Assembly (NCBI GenBank): GCA_904420565.1
Contig: CAJFVV010000035.1
Span: 1-62,406, forward strand
Source of the DNA: Candidatus Pseudoscillospira faecavium
GTDB lineage: Bacteria > Bacillota > Clostridia > Oscillospirales > Oscillospiraceae
Direction of reading: 5' to 3'
DNA: 62,406 nt
In this document: in pieces, positions 32,013 through 40,393 of the stretch
Layout of the letters: every line of letters starts with the position of its first letter
Position numbering within the stretch: the stretch's first letter is position 1
The notes under the pieces: model-generated
Database searches by the model: none
What the model was told of the DNA's origin: nothing
What the model saw: the letters and a program-made list of their open reading frames with translations, nothing else
Made by a program: the position numbers and the translations under genes

Positions 32013-32672
32013 ATGAAGCGACTCCTGGCACTCCCCTTGGCCCTGTTCCTGGCGCTCTCTCTGGCCGCCTGCAGCGAAGGTGGCGATCCGGCCGCCGATA
32101 TGACAAAAGAAGATATGCTGGCCGCTGCGGAAACCGTTGATGCCGCTGCTCTGGCCAGCGAGACGGCGAGCGACCCCGCCGCTGCCCAGGAAACCTACTG
32201 CGGCAAAATCTTGGAGATCACCGCCCCCATCAGCGCCATCGAAGAAGACTACATTCGGCTGCGCATCGGCGACAACGTGACACCCGCGCGTCTCGACGTA
32301 TATCTCCCTGCCGAGGAGTTGGCCGACCTGTCCGATGACCAGCAGGTCACCGTGGTGGGCATCACCGCCCCGAAGATCGAGAAACAGACCGCCGAGGGGT
32401 CTACAATTCCCGTCTATTATTATACCATGTCCTCCGGCTATGTGACGCAGACCCGTTTCGAGATGACCTGCTCGCTGGTCGGTCCCGACCTCGCCAACAA
32501 TGCTTTTTATATGAACGACGGCACTTCGGTGCAGAAACGGGTGTATTTCCAAAACGGCGTTGAGGTGCCCACGGATATCTGGGGCAAAGAGATCCGCATC
32601 GCAGGGACAATCCTTTACGATGAAGGGTCCTCCACATACTACGAAGTATATGACGCTGAGCTTCTCCAGTGA
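32013..32672 (+). CDS. Lipoprotein with OB-fold (tRNA_anti-like) domain
   Basis: A 219-residue lipoprotein: signal MKRLLALPLALFLALSLAAC with the lipobox Cys at 20, an acidic helical linker, then a beta-rich domain with QETYCGKILEITAPISAIEE, RLDVYLPAEELADL and DQQVTVVGITAPKI. This resembles the OB-fold domain called tRNA_anti-like, common in exported clostridial proteins; it is not expected to bind tRNA here. GAAAGGAAAG precedes the ATG. The function is unknown. It is a single gene that shares a bidirectional terminator with cysS. Confidence 0.75.
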   Translation: MKRLLALPLALFLALSLAACSEGGDPAADMTKEDMLAAAETVDAAALASETASDPAAAQETYCGKILEITAPISAIEEDYIRLRIGDNVTPARLDVYLPAEELADLSDDQQVTVVGITAPKIEKQTAEGSTIPVYYYTMSSGYVTQTRFEMTCSLVGPDLANNAFYMNDGTSVQKRVYFQNGVEVPTDIWGKEIRIAGTILYDEGSSTYYEVYDAELLQ

Positions 32673-32700
32673 GGTGCTCCTTTGCAGAAATAGCGCGCAG

Positions 32701-32737
32701 AAAATGGCCGCAGCCTGATAGGCTGCGGCCATTTTTG
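32701..32737. terminator. Bidirectional terminator between lipoprotein and cysS
   Basis: Perfect stem AAAATGGCCGCAGCC / GGCTGCGGCCATTTT with a 5-nt loop. Confidence 0.9.
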
Positions 32738-32745
32738 CAGTCTGC

Positions 32746-34197
32746 TCAAATTCTTTTCCAAACCGCCCCGCCGGGCACGTCGGTGATCTCGATGCCCTGG
32801 GCCTTGAGTTCGTCGCGGATGCGGTCTGCCTCGGCAAAATTCCTTGCCTTCTTGGCCTCGCCCCGGGCCAGCACCAGCGCGTCGATCTCGGGGTCGCCCT
32901 CGCCGGTGACGGTGTATCCTCCCTGAGATGTGGCATTCTTTCGGGCCTGGGCCTCCTCCTGCCGCTTCCGGGCCGCTTTCTCCAGCAAAGAGAGGCCCAG
33001 CACTTCATCAAAGCTGCCCAGAACAGCCAGCTTGGTGGCGTCGTTGGCAGGGGCTTTCAGCGCATCGTAGAGCAGCGTGATGCCCATGGAGGTATTCAGG
33101 TCGTTGCCCACCTGCTGCAAAAACTTCTCTTGATAGCTCTGCACCACAGCCGCATCCACCGCGCCCTCCTGGTCGGACAAGGCCGCGATCTTTTTGATGA
33201 GCTTGTTGTATGCGCCCCGGGCATTATCCAGATTTTCCCATGTGAAAACCAGCGCCTTGCGGTAGTGGCTCTGCAGGCAGAAGAAACGGTACACCAGCGG
33301 ATCATAACCTTTTTCCTCCAGCAGGGAAACAGTCAAAAACTCCCCTTTGGACTTGCTCATCTTGCCGTCGCTGGTGTTCAAATGGTGCACATGGAACCAC
33401 TGCGGGCACCAGGGATGGCCGATATAGCTTTCGCTCTGGGCGATTTCATTGGTGTGGTGGGGAAAGGCATTGTCCACGCCGCCGCAGTGCAGGTCGAGAT
33501 ATTCGCCGTTGTATTTCAGGCTGATGCCGGAGCACTCAATGTGCCAGCCGGGATAGCCCACGCCCCAGGGGGAATCCCATTTCAGGGCCTGGTCCTCAAA
33601 TTTGGACTTGGTAAACCAGAGGACGAAGTCATTCTTGTTGCGCTTGTTGACATCCTCCTCCACACCCTCGCGGACACCCACCGCCAGGTCCTCTTCGTTG
33701 TGGTCGTTGAAGACATAATATTTTTCCAATTTGGAAGAATCAAAGTAAACATTGCCGCCGGCCTGATAGGCATAGCCCTTTTCCAGCAGGCCGGAGATCA
33801 GCTGGATATACTCATCGATGCAGCCGGTGGCGGGCTGCACCACATCGGGCCGCTTGATGTTCAGCTTGCGGCAGTCCTCAAAAAAGGCGTCGGTGTAAAA
33901 CTGAGCGATTTCCATGACGGTTTTGTGCTCCCGCCGCGCGCCTTTGAGCATCTTATCCTCGCCGGTGTCGGCGTCGCTGGCCAGATGGCCCACATCGGTG
34001 ATATTCATCACACGGTTGACGTCATACCCCTCGTAGCGCAGGAACTTTTCCAGCACATCCTCCATGATATAGCTGCGCAGATTGCCGATATGGGCAAAAT
34101 GGTACACCGTGGGACCACAGGTATACATTTCCACCCGGCCGGGCGTATGGGTGACAAATTCCGCTTTTTTATGGGTCAAAGAATTGTAAAGCTGCAT
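32746..34197 (-). CDS. cysS: Cysteine--tRNA ligase
   Basis: A 483-residue class I synthetase charging tRNA-Cys. The HIGH-type motif is TVYHFAHIGNLRSY, preceded by the zinc Cys in MYTCGPT; further zinc ligands are in HIECSGISLKY and the DLHCGGVDNAFPHHTNE segment. The KMSKS loop reads DGKMSKSKGEF. The C-terminal helical anticodon-binding region is complete. The start at 34197 has GTGAGG upstream; a longer start at 34212 is possible. It lies 11 bases after cysE and is under the same cysteine T-box. Confidence 0.97.
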   Translation of the reverse strand: MQLYNSLTHKKAEFVTHTPGRVEMYTCGPTVYHFAHIGNLRSYIMEDVLEKFLRYEGYDVNRVMNITDVGHLASDADTGEDKMLKGARREHKTVMEIAQFYTDAFFEDCRKLNIKRPDVVQPATGCIDEYIQLISGLLEKGYAYQAGGNVYFDSSKLEKYYVFNDHNEEDLAVGVREGVEEDVNKRNKNDFVLWFTKSKFEDQALKWDSPWGVGYPGWHIECSGISLKYNGEYLDLHCGGVDNAFPHHTNEIAQSESYIGHPWCPQWFHVHHLNTSDGKMSKSKGEFLTVSLLEEKGYDPLVYRFFCLQSHYRKALVFTWENLDNARGAYNKLIKKIAALSDQEGAVDAAVVQSYQEKFLQQVGNDLNTSMGITLLYDALKAPANDATKLAVLGSFDEVLGLSLLEKAARKRQEEAQARKNATSQGGYTVTGEGDPEIDALVLARGEAKKARNFAEADRIRDELKAQGIEITDVPGGAVWKRI

Positions 34198-34208
34198 GGC
34201 AAAAAACC

Positions 34209-34955
34209 TCACTCTTTTGTTGTTTCTGTTGTTTCCTGCTCCTCTGGCGCGCTGTCGCCGCAGGCGCAGGGCGTTTCCTCCTGATGAAGCACATGATCCG
34301 GATGCCGCCGGCGGCAGTTGGCCAGATCCGTTTCCAGCTCGCGGATGCGGCGGGTCAGAATTTCGATTTCATCCTCCACCGGGTCGGGGATGTGAACCTG
34401 ATCCACAGAATCCACGCAGCTGCATTCATTTTCCACAGGCTTGCCGTTGATTTTGACCACCTGGGCCGGCACGCCCACCACAGTGGAATTGGGCGGCACC
34501 TCGCTGAGCACCACGGAGCCGGAAGCCACCCGGGCGTTGTCGCCCACTTTGAACGGACCGAGAATGCGCGCGCCATTGCCCACCAGTACATTATTCCCCA
34601 AAGTGGGATGGCGCTTCCCCTTGTCTTTGCCGGTGCCGCCCAGGGTCACCCCGTGATAAATCAGGCAGTCGTCCCCGATTTCTGCGGTTTCGCCAATGAC
34701 AATGCCCATGCCGTGATCGATCACAAAGCGCTTGCCAATGGTGGCGCCCGGGTGAATCTCGATGCCCGTCAAAAACCGGGCCCACTGGGAAATGGCGCGG
34801 GCGATAAATTTCAGATTGTGTTTGTAAAACCAATGGGCCACCCGATAGTGGATGGTGGCGTTGACACCGGGATACAGCAGAAAAATTTCCAGCTTGCTGC
34901 GGGCCGCAGGGTCGCGCTTCTGATACGCCCCCAGCATTTCGCCCAGTCTTGACAT
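34209..34955 (-). CDS. cysE: Serine O-acetyltransferase
   Basis: A 248-residue hexapeptide-repeat acetyltransferase making O-acetylserine, the first step of cysteine synthesis. The N-terminal helices contain PAARSKLEIFLLYPGVNATI, the active-site His lies in FVIDHGMGIVIGETAEIGDD, and the beta-helix shows GVTLGGTGKDKGKRHPTLGNN. The C-terminal extension of about 65 residues is Cys-rich and acidic (NECSCVDSVDQ, CACGDSAPEEQE) with a short coiled coil; its role is unknown. The start at 34955 has GGAGGGGG 9 bases upstream. First gene of the T-box-controlled cysE-cysS operon. Confidence 0.95.
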   Translation of the reverse strand: MSRLGEMLGAYQKRDPAARSKLEIFLLYPGVNATIHYRVAHWFYKHNLKFIARAISQWARFLTGIEIHPGATIGKRFVIDHGMGIVIGETAEIGDDCLIYHGVTLGGTGKDKGKRHPTLGNNVLVGNGARILGPFKVGDNARVASGSVVLSEVPPNSTVVGVPAQVVKINGKPVENECSCVDSVDQVHIPDPVEDEIEILTRRIRELETDLANCRRRHPDHVLHQEETPCACGDSAPEEQETTETTKE

Positions 34956-34974
34956 GGCGGTTTCCCCCTCCGAT

Positions 34975-35206
34975 AAAAATAAACAACGCCCCTGTGCCCA
35001 TAAGGCACAAGAGGCGCAATCACGCGGTTCCACTCCTGCATTTTACTCTTCAGGCCTGTAACGCAGCCCACACGGAGGGCATTACCCCTCCTGCTCCCGG
35101 GCGCACTTCACATCTGCTGCAGCAAGGACGCTTTCAGCCGGTGACGTCCTCTCTCTTTGCCCTGGCACAATGCTACTCTTCCCGTTCATCGCATCTGCTA
35201 CTAAGA
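34975..35206 (-). promoter_or_regulatory. T-box leader (cysteine) of cysE-cysS
   Basis: The minus-strand leader carries the T-box AGTGGAACCGCG (35033-35022), complementary to an uncharged tRNA acceptor end, followed by a terminator GCGCCTC-ttGTGCC / GGGCAC-aGGGGCGT with TTGTTTATTTTT. Upstream, GTGAAGTGCGCC holds a TGC codon placed like a specifier (Cys). The leader would let the genes be read when tRNA-Cys is uncharged, which fits both genes of the operon. Confidence 0.9.
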
Positions 35207-35210
35207 CAGT

Positions 35211-35239
35211 ATATTACCATCTCCCGCTTTCGGTGTCAA
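35211..35239 (-). promoter_or_regulatory. Promoter of the T-box leader
   Basis: On the minus strand TTGACA (35239-35234), 17-bp spacer, TAATAT (35216-35211). Confidence 0.8.
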
Positions 35240-35296
35240 GAGCGCGCAGGTGCAATTTTCCACCAGCAAACGCGCTTTCCTTTCCGGCTCCATATA

Positions 35297-35905
35297 CTAC
35301 AGCCGCAGCGCTTTTTTCGGGCATCGGCGCACACAGGCGCCGCAGCCCATACACAATGCACCGTCAATGGCAACGATTTTCCCATGCACCTGCACAGCCT
35401 GCACCGGACAGGCTTTCTCGCACAGCTTGCATCCCACGCAGCGCCCGGGTTCCACCTGAATCAGTGTGCCGGCCGCAGGCCCCGGCTTGGCAGATTCTTC
35501 TGCAGCGCGCAGCAATTGAATGCAGTGCGCGTCACAGCGGGCAAAATAGCCCGCGCCGTTTTTGGATTTCACATGCAGCAAAATTTTTCGTTCCAGCAAT
35601 TTGTCCTTGATTTTTTTCAGCTGAGGGCGCACCTCCGGGCGAACTGCCTGTTCCAGCTGCACATCGGTGATCGGCACAGCAGCAGGAGAAACAGCCGGAC
35701 ACAGCAGCCAGACCTCCGCCTCCTCCGGTCGAAAACGCTTGCGCAGAATCGCCAGAAGCGCATCGTCTTTCTCGTTTGACCTGCCTTCGCACAGCCGGTT
35801 CAGCATTTTTTCATGCATCGTCAAGGTCTGCTCCCGGGGCGGCGGCACAGAGGCTGCATAGTAGGCCTCCATCTCCCGGAGCATATCATCATATGTCATC
35901 TCCAT
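35297..35905 (-). CDS. Ferredoxin-type 2[4Fe-4S] protein with helical N-terminal domain
   Basis: A 202-residue protein. Its last 60 residues carry two clusters, CVGCKLCEKACPVQAV and CMGCGACVRRCPKKAL. The first 130 residues form a helical, winged-helix-like domain with FRPEEAEVWLL and QLKKIKDKLLERKILLHV, clearly related to the N-terminal domain of the two 395-residue Fe-S proteins at 37214 and 38488, but the Cys-rich middle domain of those is absent. AAAGGAGG lies 9 bases before the ATG. It is separated from hypB by a terminator, so it is a separate unit. Probably an electron carrier for the same unknown enzyme system. Confidence 0.8.
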   Translation of the reverse strand: MEMTYDDMLREMEAYYAASVPPPREQTLTMHEKMLNRLCEGRSNEKDDALLAILRKRFRPEEAEVWLLCPAVSPAAVPITDVQLEQAVRPEVRPQLKKIKDKLLERKILLHVKSKNGAGYFARCDAHCIQLLRAAEESAKPGPAAGTLIQVEPGRCVGCKLCEKACPVQAVQVHGKIVAIDGALCMGCGACVRRCPKKALRL

Positions 35906-36136
35906 CCTGTGCAGCCTCCTTTCTACAGGCCTTTGACTTTGTTAAAATAATAACATATTTTTCAAACACCGTAAATAGGACAAAGCGGCCAAAAAAACGC
36001 TGCATTTTCGTGGGCATCTTCATCTGCAAGCGGCACAATGACTGATATGACCACTGCCGCTGATGGCATTCTTTGCTTTCCGATTCGTCCTGCCTCACCA
36101 CACGGAAAACCGCACCTTTCTGATTTCTGCAGCGAT

Positions 36137-36172
36137 GCAAAAAGCCCCGGAAACATTTCCGGGACTTTTACA
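36137..36172 (-). terminator. Terminator after hypB
   Basis: Minus-strand stem CCCGGAAA / TTTCCGGG, extended by AAAG / CTTT, with a T-run. Confidence 0.8.
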
Positions 36173-36196
36173 AAACAGAAACAACGACAGCTTCAT

Positions 36197-36850
36197 TCAG
36201 GCTTCTCTCTTTTTGGCCGCCGCGGCCCGCAGCCAGGCAAACCAGGGCTCCAGCCCCTCTTCCTTTGCCGCGGCCAGCTGCAGAATCGGTGCCTCAGCGT
36301 TCAAGCCCCGGATATCTGCCAGGGCACTGTCCATATTGAAATTGGTATATGGGAGCAGATCGCACTTATTCAAGAGCACCACGCCGGCTTCCTGGAACAG
36401 CAGCGGATATTTTGCAGGCTTGTCGTCGCCTTCCACCACACTCAGCACCGCCGCCTTGCAGTCCTCGCCCAAATCAAATTCCGCCGGGCAGACCAGATTG
36501 CCCACATTTTCGATGAACAGAATATCCAGATTTTGTAAATCAAGATCCGCCGCAGCCTTTGCCGTGATCTCTGCACTCAGATGGCAGCCGCCGGCCGTGT
36601 TGACCTGCACCACCGGCACGCCGCAGACTTCAATGCGCTGGGCATCCTTTGTGGTGTAAATATCCCCTTCAATCACGGCCATGCGGTATTCCCGCTGCAA
36701 AGCAGCAAGGGTTTTTTCCAGCAGTGTGGTTTTTCCGCAGCCCGGCGAGCCAATCAGATTGACCACCAGCGTTTTCCCAAATTGCGTGCGGTTCTCCTCC
36801 GCCTGATGGGCGTTTTCCTGCAAAATTTCCTGCTCCATATGTACTCTCAT
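36197..36850 (-). CDS. hypB: Hydrogenase nickel incorporation GTPase HypB
   Basis: A 217-residue SIMIBI-class GTPase that inserts nickel, mainly into [NiFe]-hydrogenases. Walker A is NLIGSPGCGKTTLLEKTL, the metal-switch region is GGCHLSAEI (Cys-His), followed by LFIENVGNLVCPAEFDLGE, and the specificity motif is LLNKCDLLPY. It lacks the N-terminal His-rich nickel store. The ATG at 36850 is preferred over 36859 because AGGAG is about 10 bases away; the earlier one overlaps the hypA stop. Partner gene hypA is immediately upstream, but hypCDEF and hydrogenase genes are not in the window. Confidence 0.93.
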   Translation of the reverse strand: MRVHMEQEILQENAHQAEENRTQFGKTLVVNLIGSPGCGKTTLLEKTLAALQREYRMAVIEGDIYTTKDAQRIEVCGVPVVQVNTAGGCHLSAEITAKAAADLDLQNLDILFIENVGNLVCPAEFDLGEDCKAAVLSVVEGDDKPAKYPLLFQEAGVVLLNKCDLLPYTNFNMDSALADIRGLNAEAPILQLAAAKEEGLEPWFAWLRAAAAKKREA

Positions 36851-36855
36851 TGCTG

Positions 36856-37203
36856 TCATTCTCCTTCAAAGGAATCGATATACAGTTCATTTCCCTGCAC
36901 AATAGCATATTCCGGCGCGCCGCAGTCCGGACAGGCAACCTGATGAAAATCTGCCGCGCTGTACCTTTTTCCACACTTTTGGCACTGCAGCACCACAGGA
37001 CGCTCCTCGATATGGAGCTGCGCTCCATGAAACACCGGCCTGGCATAAGTTAAAATCCGGAAGGCTTCCTGCAGCAGCTCCGGCAGCGCGCCCCGCATTT
37101 CGCCCACCACAAGGTCAATGCTTTTGACCTTGTGCATCTGCAGGGCAAACACCCGATGCTCCACCGCATCCAAAGTGTATTGCATCAAAGACGTCTCGTG
37201 CAT
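36856..37203 (-). CDS. hypA: Hydrogenase maturation nickel metallochaperone HypA
   Basis: A 115-residue HypA protein. It starts MHETSLMQYTLDAVE, where His2 and its neighbours bind nickel (most HypA start MHE), and has a zinc site with two CxxC pairs, QCQKCGK and ACPDCGAP. It delivers nickel with HypB to a nickel enzyme. GTGAGGTAG precedes the ATG at 37203. The gene begins 10 bases after the end of a 396-residue Fe-S protein gene and runs directly into hypB, so the Fe-S protein and HypAB are probably one operon. Confidence 0.93.
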   Translation of the reverse strand: MHETSLMQYTLDAVEHRVFALQMHKVKSIDLVVGEMRGALPELLQEAFRILTYARPVFHGAQLHIEERPVVLQCQKCGKRYSAADFHQVACPDCGAPEYAIVQGNELYIDSFEGE

Positions 37204-37213
37204 AAGCTCTACC

Positions 37214-38404
37214 TCACATATAAATGCGCTCGATATTGTCCCGCTCGGGCCGCTCCGGTGCACCGGGGCGCTTGACCAGCTTCAAAACAGCTTTGGGGCA
37301 CTGGCTGACACACACACCACAGCCGATGCACTGCTGGGCTTTCACATAGGTGCCCCCATCTTTGGCAATCACCACCGCGTCCATGGGGCAGCATTTGGCA
37401 CACTTGCCGCAGGCGATACAGCTTTCAGGGTGCGCTGCTTCCGCCGCATAGCGGGAGGGCACGCAGAGCATATCCTCATAGCGCTCCATCATGCGCAAAC
37501 AGGCACAGCAGCATTTGCAGCAGTTGCAGATAGCCAGGGGGTGCACTGCGTTGCTGATGGTCTGCACCATGCCCAAATCCCGGCAGCGGCGAATAATCTG
37601 CAGCGTTTCCTCCCGGCTGATTTCCCGGGCAATGCCCATGGCAATGGTGTTGTCCGCCATCTGATCCAGGGCAATGCACACATCGTCCACAGGGAAATCA
37701 CAGGGACGGCTGTGATCCCGATCCTTCAGCGTGCGGCAGATGCACTTCGTCACCGCAAAGCGGCGGCAGCCCTTCAGAATTTCTTCTGCGCTGTCCATGG
37801 GCAGCAGGGTGCGGGTGTCTGGAATGTCCAGATGCACAGGAACTTTGCCATGGCGGCTGTCGCCGGTCAACGCGCCCTCATGGGGCAGCACGCGCATTTC
37901 TTCCTGCCCGCCGCGGAGCATGGCGCTGTCGCCCCGTTCCACAATATCATACCACCAGTGTTCGGCAGCCTTCGTCAGCAGCGTATCGTCCGGGTGATGG
38001 TAGCGCCCAATAATCATGTGGAAAAAATAAGTGCGGATATAGCCCGGCTCCCCCGCCGGCGTTTCCTTCCTCTGCAGAAATTTCTTTTCCGCCAGGGAAC
38101 GGGACAGCTCTTCCACCCTGGGCTGCAGCTCCGGGCGCAGGGCGCCGCAGATCTCCCGCGGTGATTTGGCGTCCACGCGAATCGTATAATCCGGATAAAA
38201 GCGCCACACTTCCGCTTCCTCCGGTGTGAGCACTTCTTTCAGGCCCGCAAGAAATTCATCATAGTTGCGCAGATCGTTATAGGGCGCGCTCAAAAGATCC
38301 AGCATTTCTTCATAAGGGTCAACCTGCGCGCGCTCTTTTTCTTTCTCATAATGCTTCAAATATGCTTCCAATGTGCGGTATAGATACTCTGCCACAAAAC
38401 TCAT
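37214..38404 (-). CDS. Multi-cluster Fe-S protein, copy 1 (CNCC-type plus 2[4Fe-4S])
   Basis: A 396-residue cytoplasmic Fe-S protein. An N-terminal helical/winged domain (YDEFLAGLKEVLTPEEAEVW, residues 48-67) is followed by a middle domain with CICRTLKDRDHSRPC and VDDVC, then the dense motif ICNCCKCCCACL with six closely spaced Cys, and a C-terminal 2[4Fe-4S] ferredoxin (CIACGKCAKCCPMDAV, CIGCGVCVSQCPKAVL). It is near-colinear with its neighbour at 38488. The start is uncertain: ATG at 38404 is directly abutted by GGGAG, and a GTG at 38395 is better spaced. It is upstream of hypA-hypB in the same direction. The enzyme it serves is unknown. Confidence 0.82.
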   Translation of the reverse strand: MSFVAEYLYRTLEAYLKHYEKEKERAQVDPYEEMLDLLSAPYNDLRNYDEFLAGLKEVLTPEEAEVWRFYPDYTIRVDAKSPREICGALRPELQPRVEELSRSLAEKKFLQRKETPAGEPGYIRTYFFHMIIGRYHHPDDTLLTKAAEHWWYDIVERGDSAMLRGGQEEMRVLPHEGALTGDSRHGKVPVHLDIPDTRTLLPMDSAEEILKGCRRFAVTKCICRTLKDRDHSRPCDFPVDDVCIALDQMADNTIAMGIAREISREETLQIIRRCRDLGMVQTISNAVHPLAICNCCKCCCACLRMMERYEDMLCVPSRYAAEAAHPESCIACGKCAKCCPMDAVVIAKDGGTYVKAQQCIGCGVCVSQCPKAVLKLVKRPGAPERPERDNIERIYM

Positions 38405-38487
38405 CTCCCATTTTTCATAGAAATACTTCGTTTTCCCGCATCTTCAGTACAGCATCATCACCTGCTGCAACGCATTTTTATTCCGTT

Positions 38488-39675
38488 TTAAATGTAAACC
38501 CGATCCAAATCCTTCTGTGCAACGTGGTCAATGGCACCAGGGCGCTTGGAAAGCTTCAGCACGCCCTTGGGACACTGACTGACGCACACGCCGCAGCCGA
38601 TACATCTCTGTGCCTGGACATAAGTATACGCGCCGCTGATATCCACCGCCTCCACAGGGCACACTTTCTGGCATTTGCCGCAGTGCACACAGGCATCGCT
38701 ATGCGCTGCTTCCGCCACATAGCGGGAAGCCTCGCCCACAGTATCTTCAAACCGCTCCATAGACCGCAGGCAGGCACAGCAGCATTTGCAGCAGTTGCAC
38801 ACACACAGCGGGTGTTCTGCATTACTGATGATCTGCACCATACCCAGGTCCCGGCAGCGGCGGATAATCTGCAGGGCCTCCTCCCGGCTGATTTCCCGGG
38901 CGTCACCAGATGCAATGCCCCCGTCTGCTACAGCATCAAACATCAGGCACACATCCTTCACAGGGAAAGAGCAGGGCCGGCTGTGATCCATATCCTTGGC
39001 TACACGGCAGATGCAGTCCGTTACCGCATAGCGGCGGCACTTTTTCAAAAGCGTCTCCGCAAAGTCGATGTCCGGCAGAATCTCCCGTGTATCCGGAATT
39101 TCCAAATTCATGGGGATTTTTCCATGGCGGCTGTCGCCCGTCAGTGCGCCCTCATGGGGCAGCACACGGTATTCAGGATAGGACTCGCGCAGTTTTGCGC
39201 TGTCGCCGCCGTCCACAACATCAATCCACCAGTGCAGGAAAGCCTCTGCAAGAGACGTGCCATCAGGATGATAGATCAAGCGGCTGGCAATTTCATAGAA
39301 ATAGGTGCGGATATACCCCGTTTGCCCGGAAGGCGTCGTATCTTCCAAGAGAAATCCCTTCCGCGCCATAGACTGGCTCAGCTCCGCAAGCCGCGTCCGC
39401 AGGCCGGGGCGCACATCTTCCAACACCTCATCCGGTGTTTTGGCCGACACAGTCAGGGTATAATCCGGATAAACGCACCACACCTCTGCTTCTTCCGGCG
39501 TCACCTGCTGGCGCAGCGCCGCCAGAAACTGATCGTAATTGCGCAGTGCGTTGTAGGGCGCCTGCAAAAGGTCCAGCATATGCTGCACCGGCTCCGTTCT
39601 CTGAGGCTGATCTCCGCTGGATTTGCGCACATATTCTTCCAGCCGCTGATACATCCCATAATAATTGGTCACCAT
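38488..39675 (-). CDS. Multi-cluster Fe-S protein, copy 2 (CNCC-type plus 2[4Fe-4S])
   Basis: A 395-residue paralogue of the next gene with the same domain order: helical N-terminus (YDQFLAALRQQVTPEEAEVW), CICRVAKDMDHSRPC, VKDVCLMFD, VCNCCKCCCACL, then ferredoxin clusters CVHCGKCQKVCPVEAV and CIGCGVCVSQCPKGVL. Long identical blocks such as HEGALTGDSRHGK and REISREE point to a fairly recent tandem duplication. The start at 39675 has AGGGAGAAAG upstream. It is first in a run of genes that leads to hypA and hypB. The N-terminal domain could bind nucleic acid or a partner; this is not shown. Confidence 0.82.
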   Translation of the reverse strand: MVTNYYGMYQRLEEYVRKSSGDQPQRTEPVQHMLDLLQAPYNALRNYDQFLAALRQQVTPEEAEVWCVYPDYTLTVSAKTPDEVLEDVRPGLRTRLAELSQSMARKGFLLEDTTPSGQTGYIRTYFYEIASRLIYHPDGTSLAEAFLHWWIDVVDGGDSAKLRESYPEYRVLPHEGALTGDSRHGKIPMNLEIPDTREILPDIDFAETLLKKCRRYAVTDCICRVAKDMDHSRPCSFPVKDVCLMFDAVADGGIASGDAREISREEALQIIRRCRDLGMVQIISNAEHPLCVCNCCKCCCACLRSMERFEDTVGEASRYVAEAAHSDACVHCGKCQKVCPVEAVDISGAYTYVQAQRCIGCGVCVSQCPKGVLKLSKRPGAIDHVAQKDLDRVYI

Positions 39676-39972
39676 ACCTGCTTTCTCCCTTCCGCCACTC
39701 GAAAACCGTCTCTCATGACGGCGGCTCACGACCGCTGTTTTTTGTATTCACTTCCTGCCATTCCGCTGCACATAGAGGAATTTGACTTCATTTTCTCATT
39801 GTCAGTATACTACAAGCATCAAAAAATAAGTGGAAAATTTTAGAGCAATTCCAACAAAAAATTGAAAAATTGAGAGGTGAATCTGATAAAAATGGGAAAT
39901 CATGCACTTATTTCAATCCATATGATTTTCACTACGCGCCTGCGTTATGGTCTTTCGCGGCAACCAACCTTT

Positions 39973-40230
39973 TCATTCGCTGTCTTCATCCTTCAGTTCA
40001 AACAAACTGGTGATCGACACCCCCAACACTTTAGCAAGCCCATACAGCTCAATATCCGTCACCGTTCGCTGTCCATCTTCAATGCGCGAAATGGAGCCGC
40101 GGCAAATATAAATTGCCAGCGTTTCCAGTTTATTGGAAAGGGCCTGCTGACTCATGCCCCGTTCCAGCCGCAGCTTCCGAACGTTTCCGCCGACCATATT
40201 CATAGCGCTTCCATCAATGATTCTCGCCAT
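39973..40230 (-). CDS. XRE-family transcriptional regulator
   Basis: An 85-residue protein that is essentially one lambda-repressor-like helix-turn-helix: NVRKLRLERGMSQQALSNKL followed by ICRGSISRIEDGQRTVTD and ELYGLAKVLGVSITSLFEL. It has no separate sensing domain. The start at 40230 has GCGGGGGGATTGCT upstream; a start at 40263 would be longer but lies inside operator sequence. Two palindromes in the gap to the divergent lipoprotein gene, both built on TTGTCC, are probable binding sites for it. Confidence 0.85.
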   Translation of the reverse strand: MARIIDGSAMNMVGGNVRKLRLERGMSQQALSNKLETLAIYICRGSISRIEDGQRTVTDIELYGLAKVLGVSITSLFELKDEDSE

Positions 40231-40244
40231 AGCAATCCCCCCGC

Positions 40245-40310
40245 TTGTCTTGACATAGGACAAGTTTCAGAGTAAACTATGCTTAGAAAAATATGTCCTA
40301 TAACAGGACA
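40245..40310 (+). promoter_or_regulatory. Promoter with two TTGTCC-type operators
   Basis: A plus-strand promoter (TTGACA 40250-40255, 17-bp spacer, TAAACT 40273-40278) is covered at the -35 by TTGTCTTGACATAGGACAA (40245-40263) and just after the start point by TGTCCTATAACAGGACA (40294-40310). Both are inverted repeats of related sequence, suited to repression by the small XRE protein. Confidence 0.65.
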
Positions 40311-40393
40311 AACCAGAAATGATTCACTACGGCATACACTGCTTTTGCTGCCTGCACATCGAAGAGACACTTTACGGAAAGGAAGATGCTCCC

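Noticed and set aside
36850..36859. HypB start at 36859 overlapping the hypA stop
   Set aside because: The AGGAG site would be only about one base from that ATG; 36850 has normal spacing.
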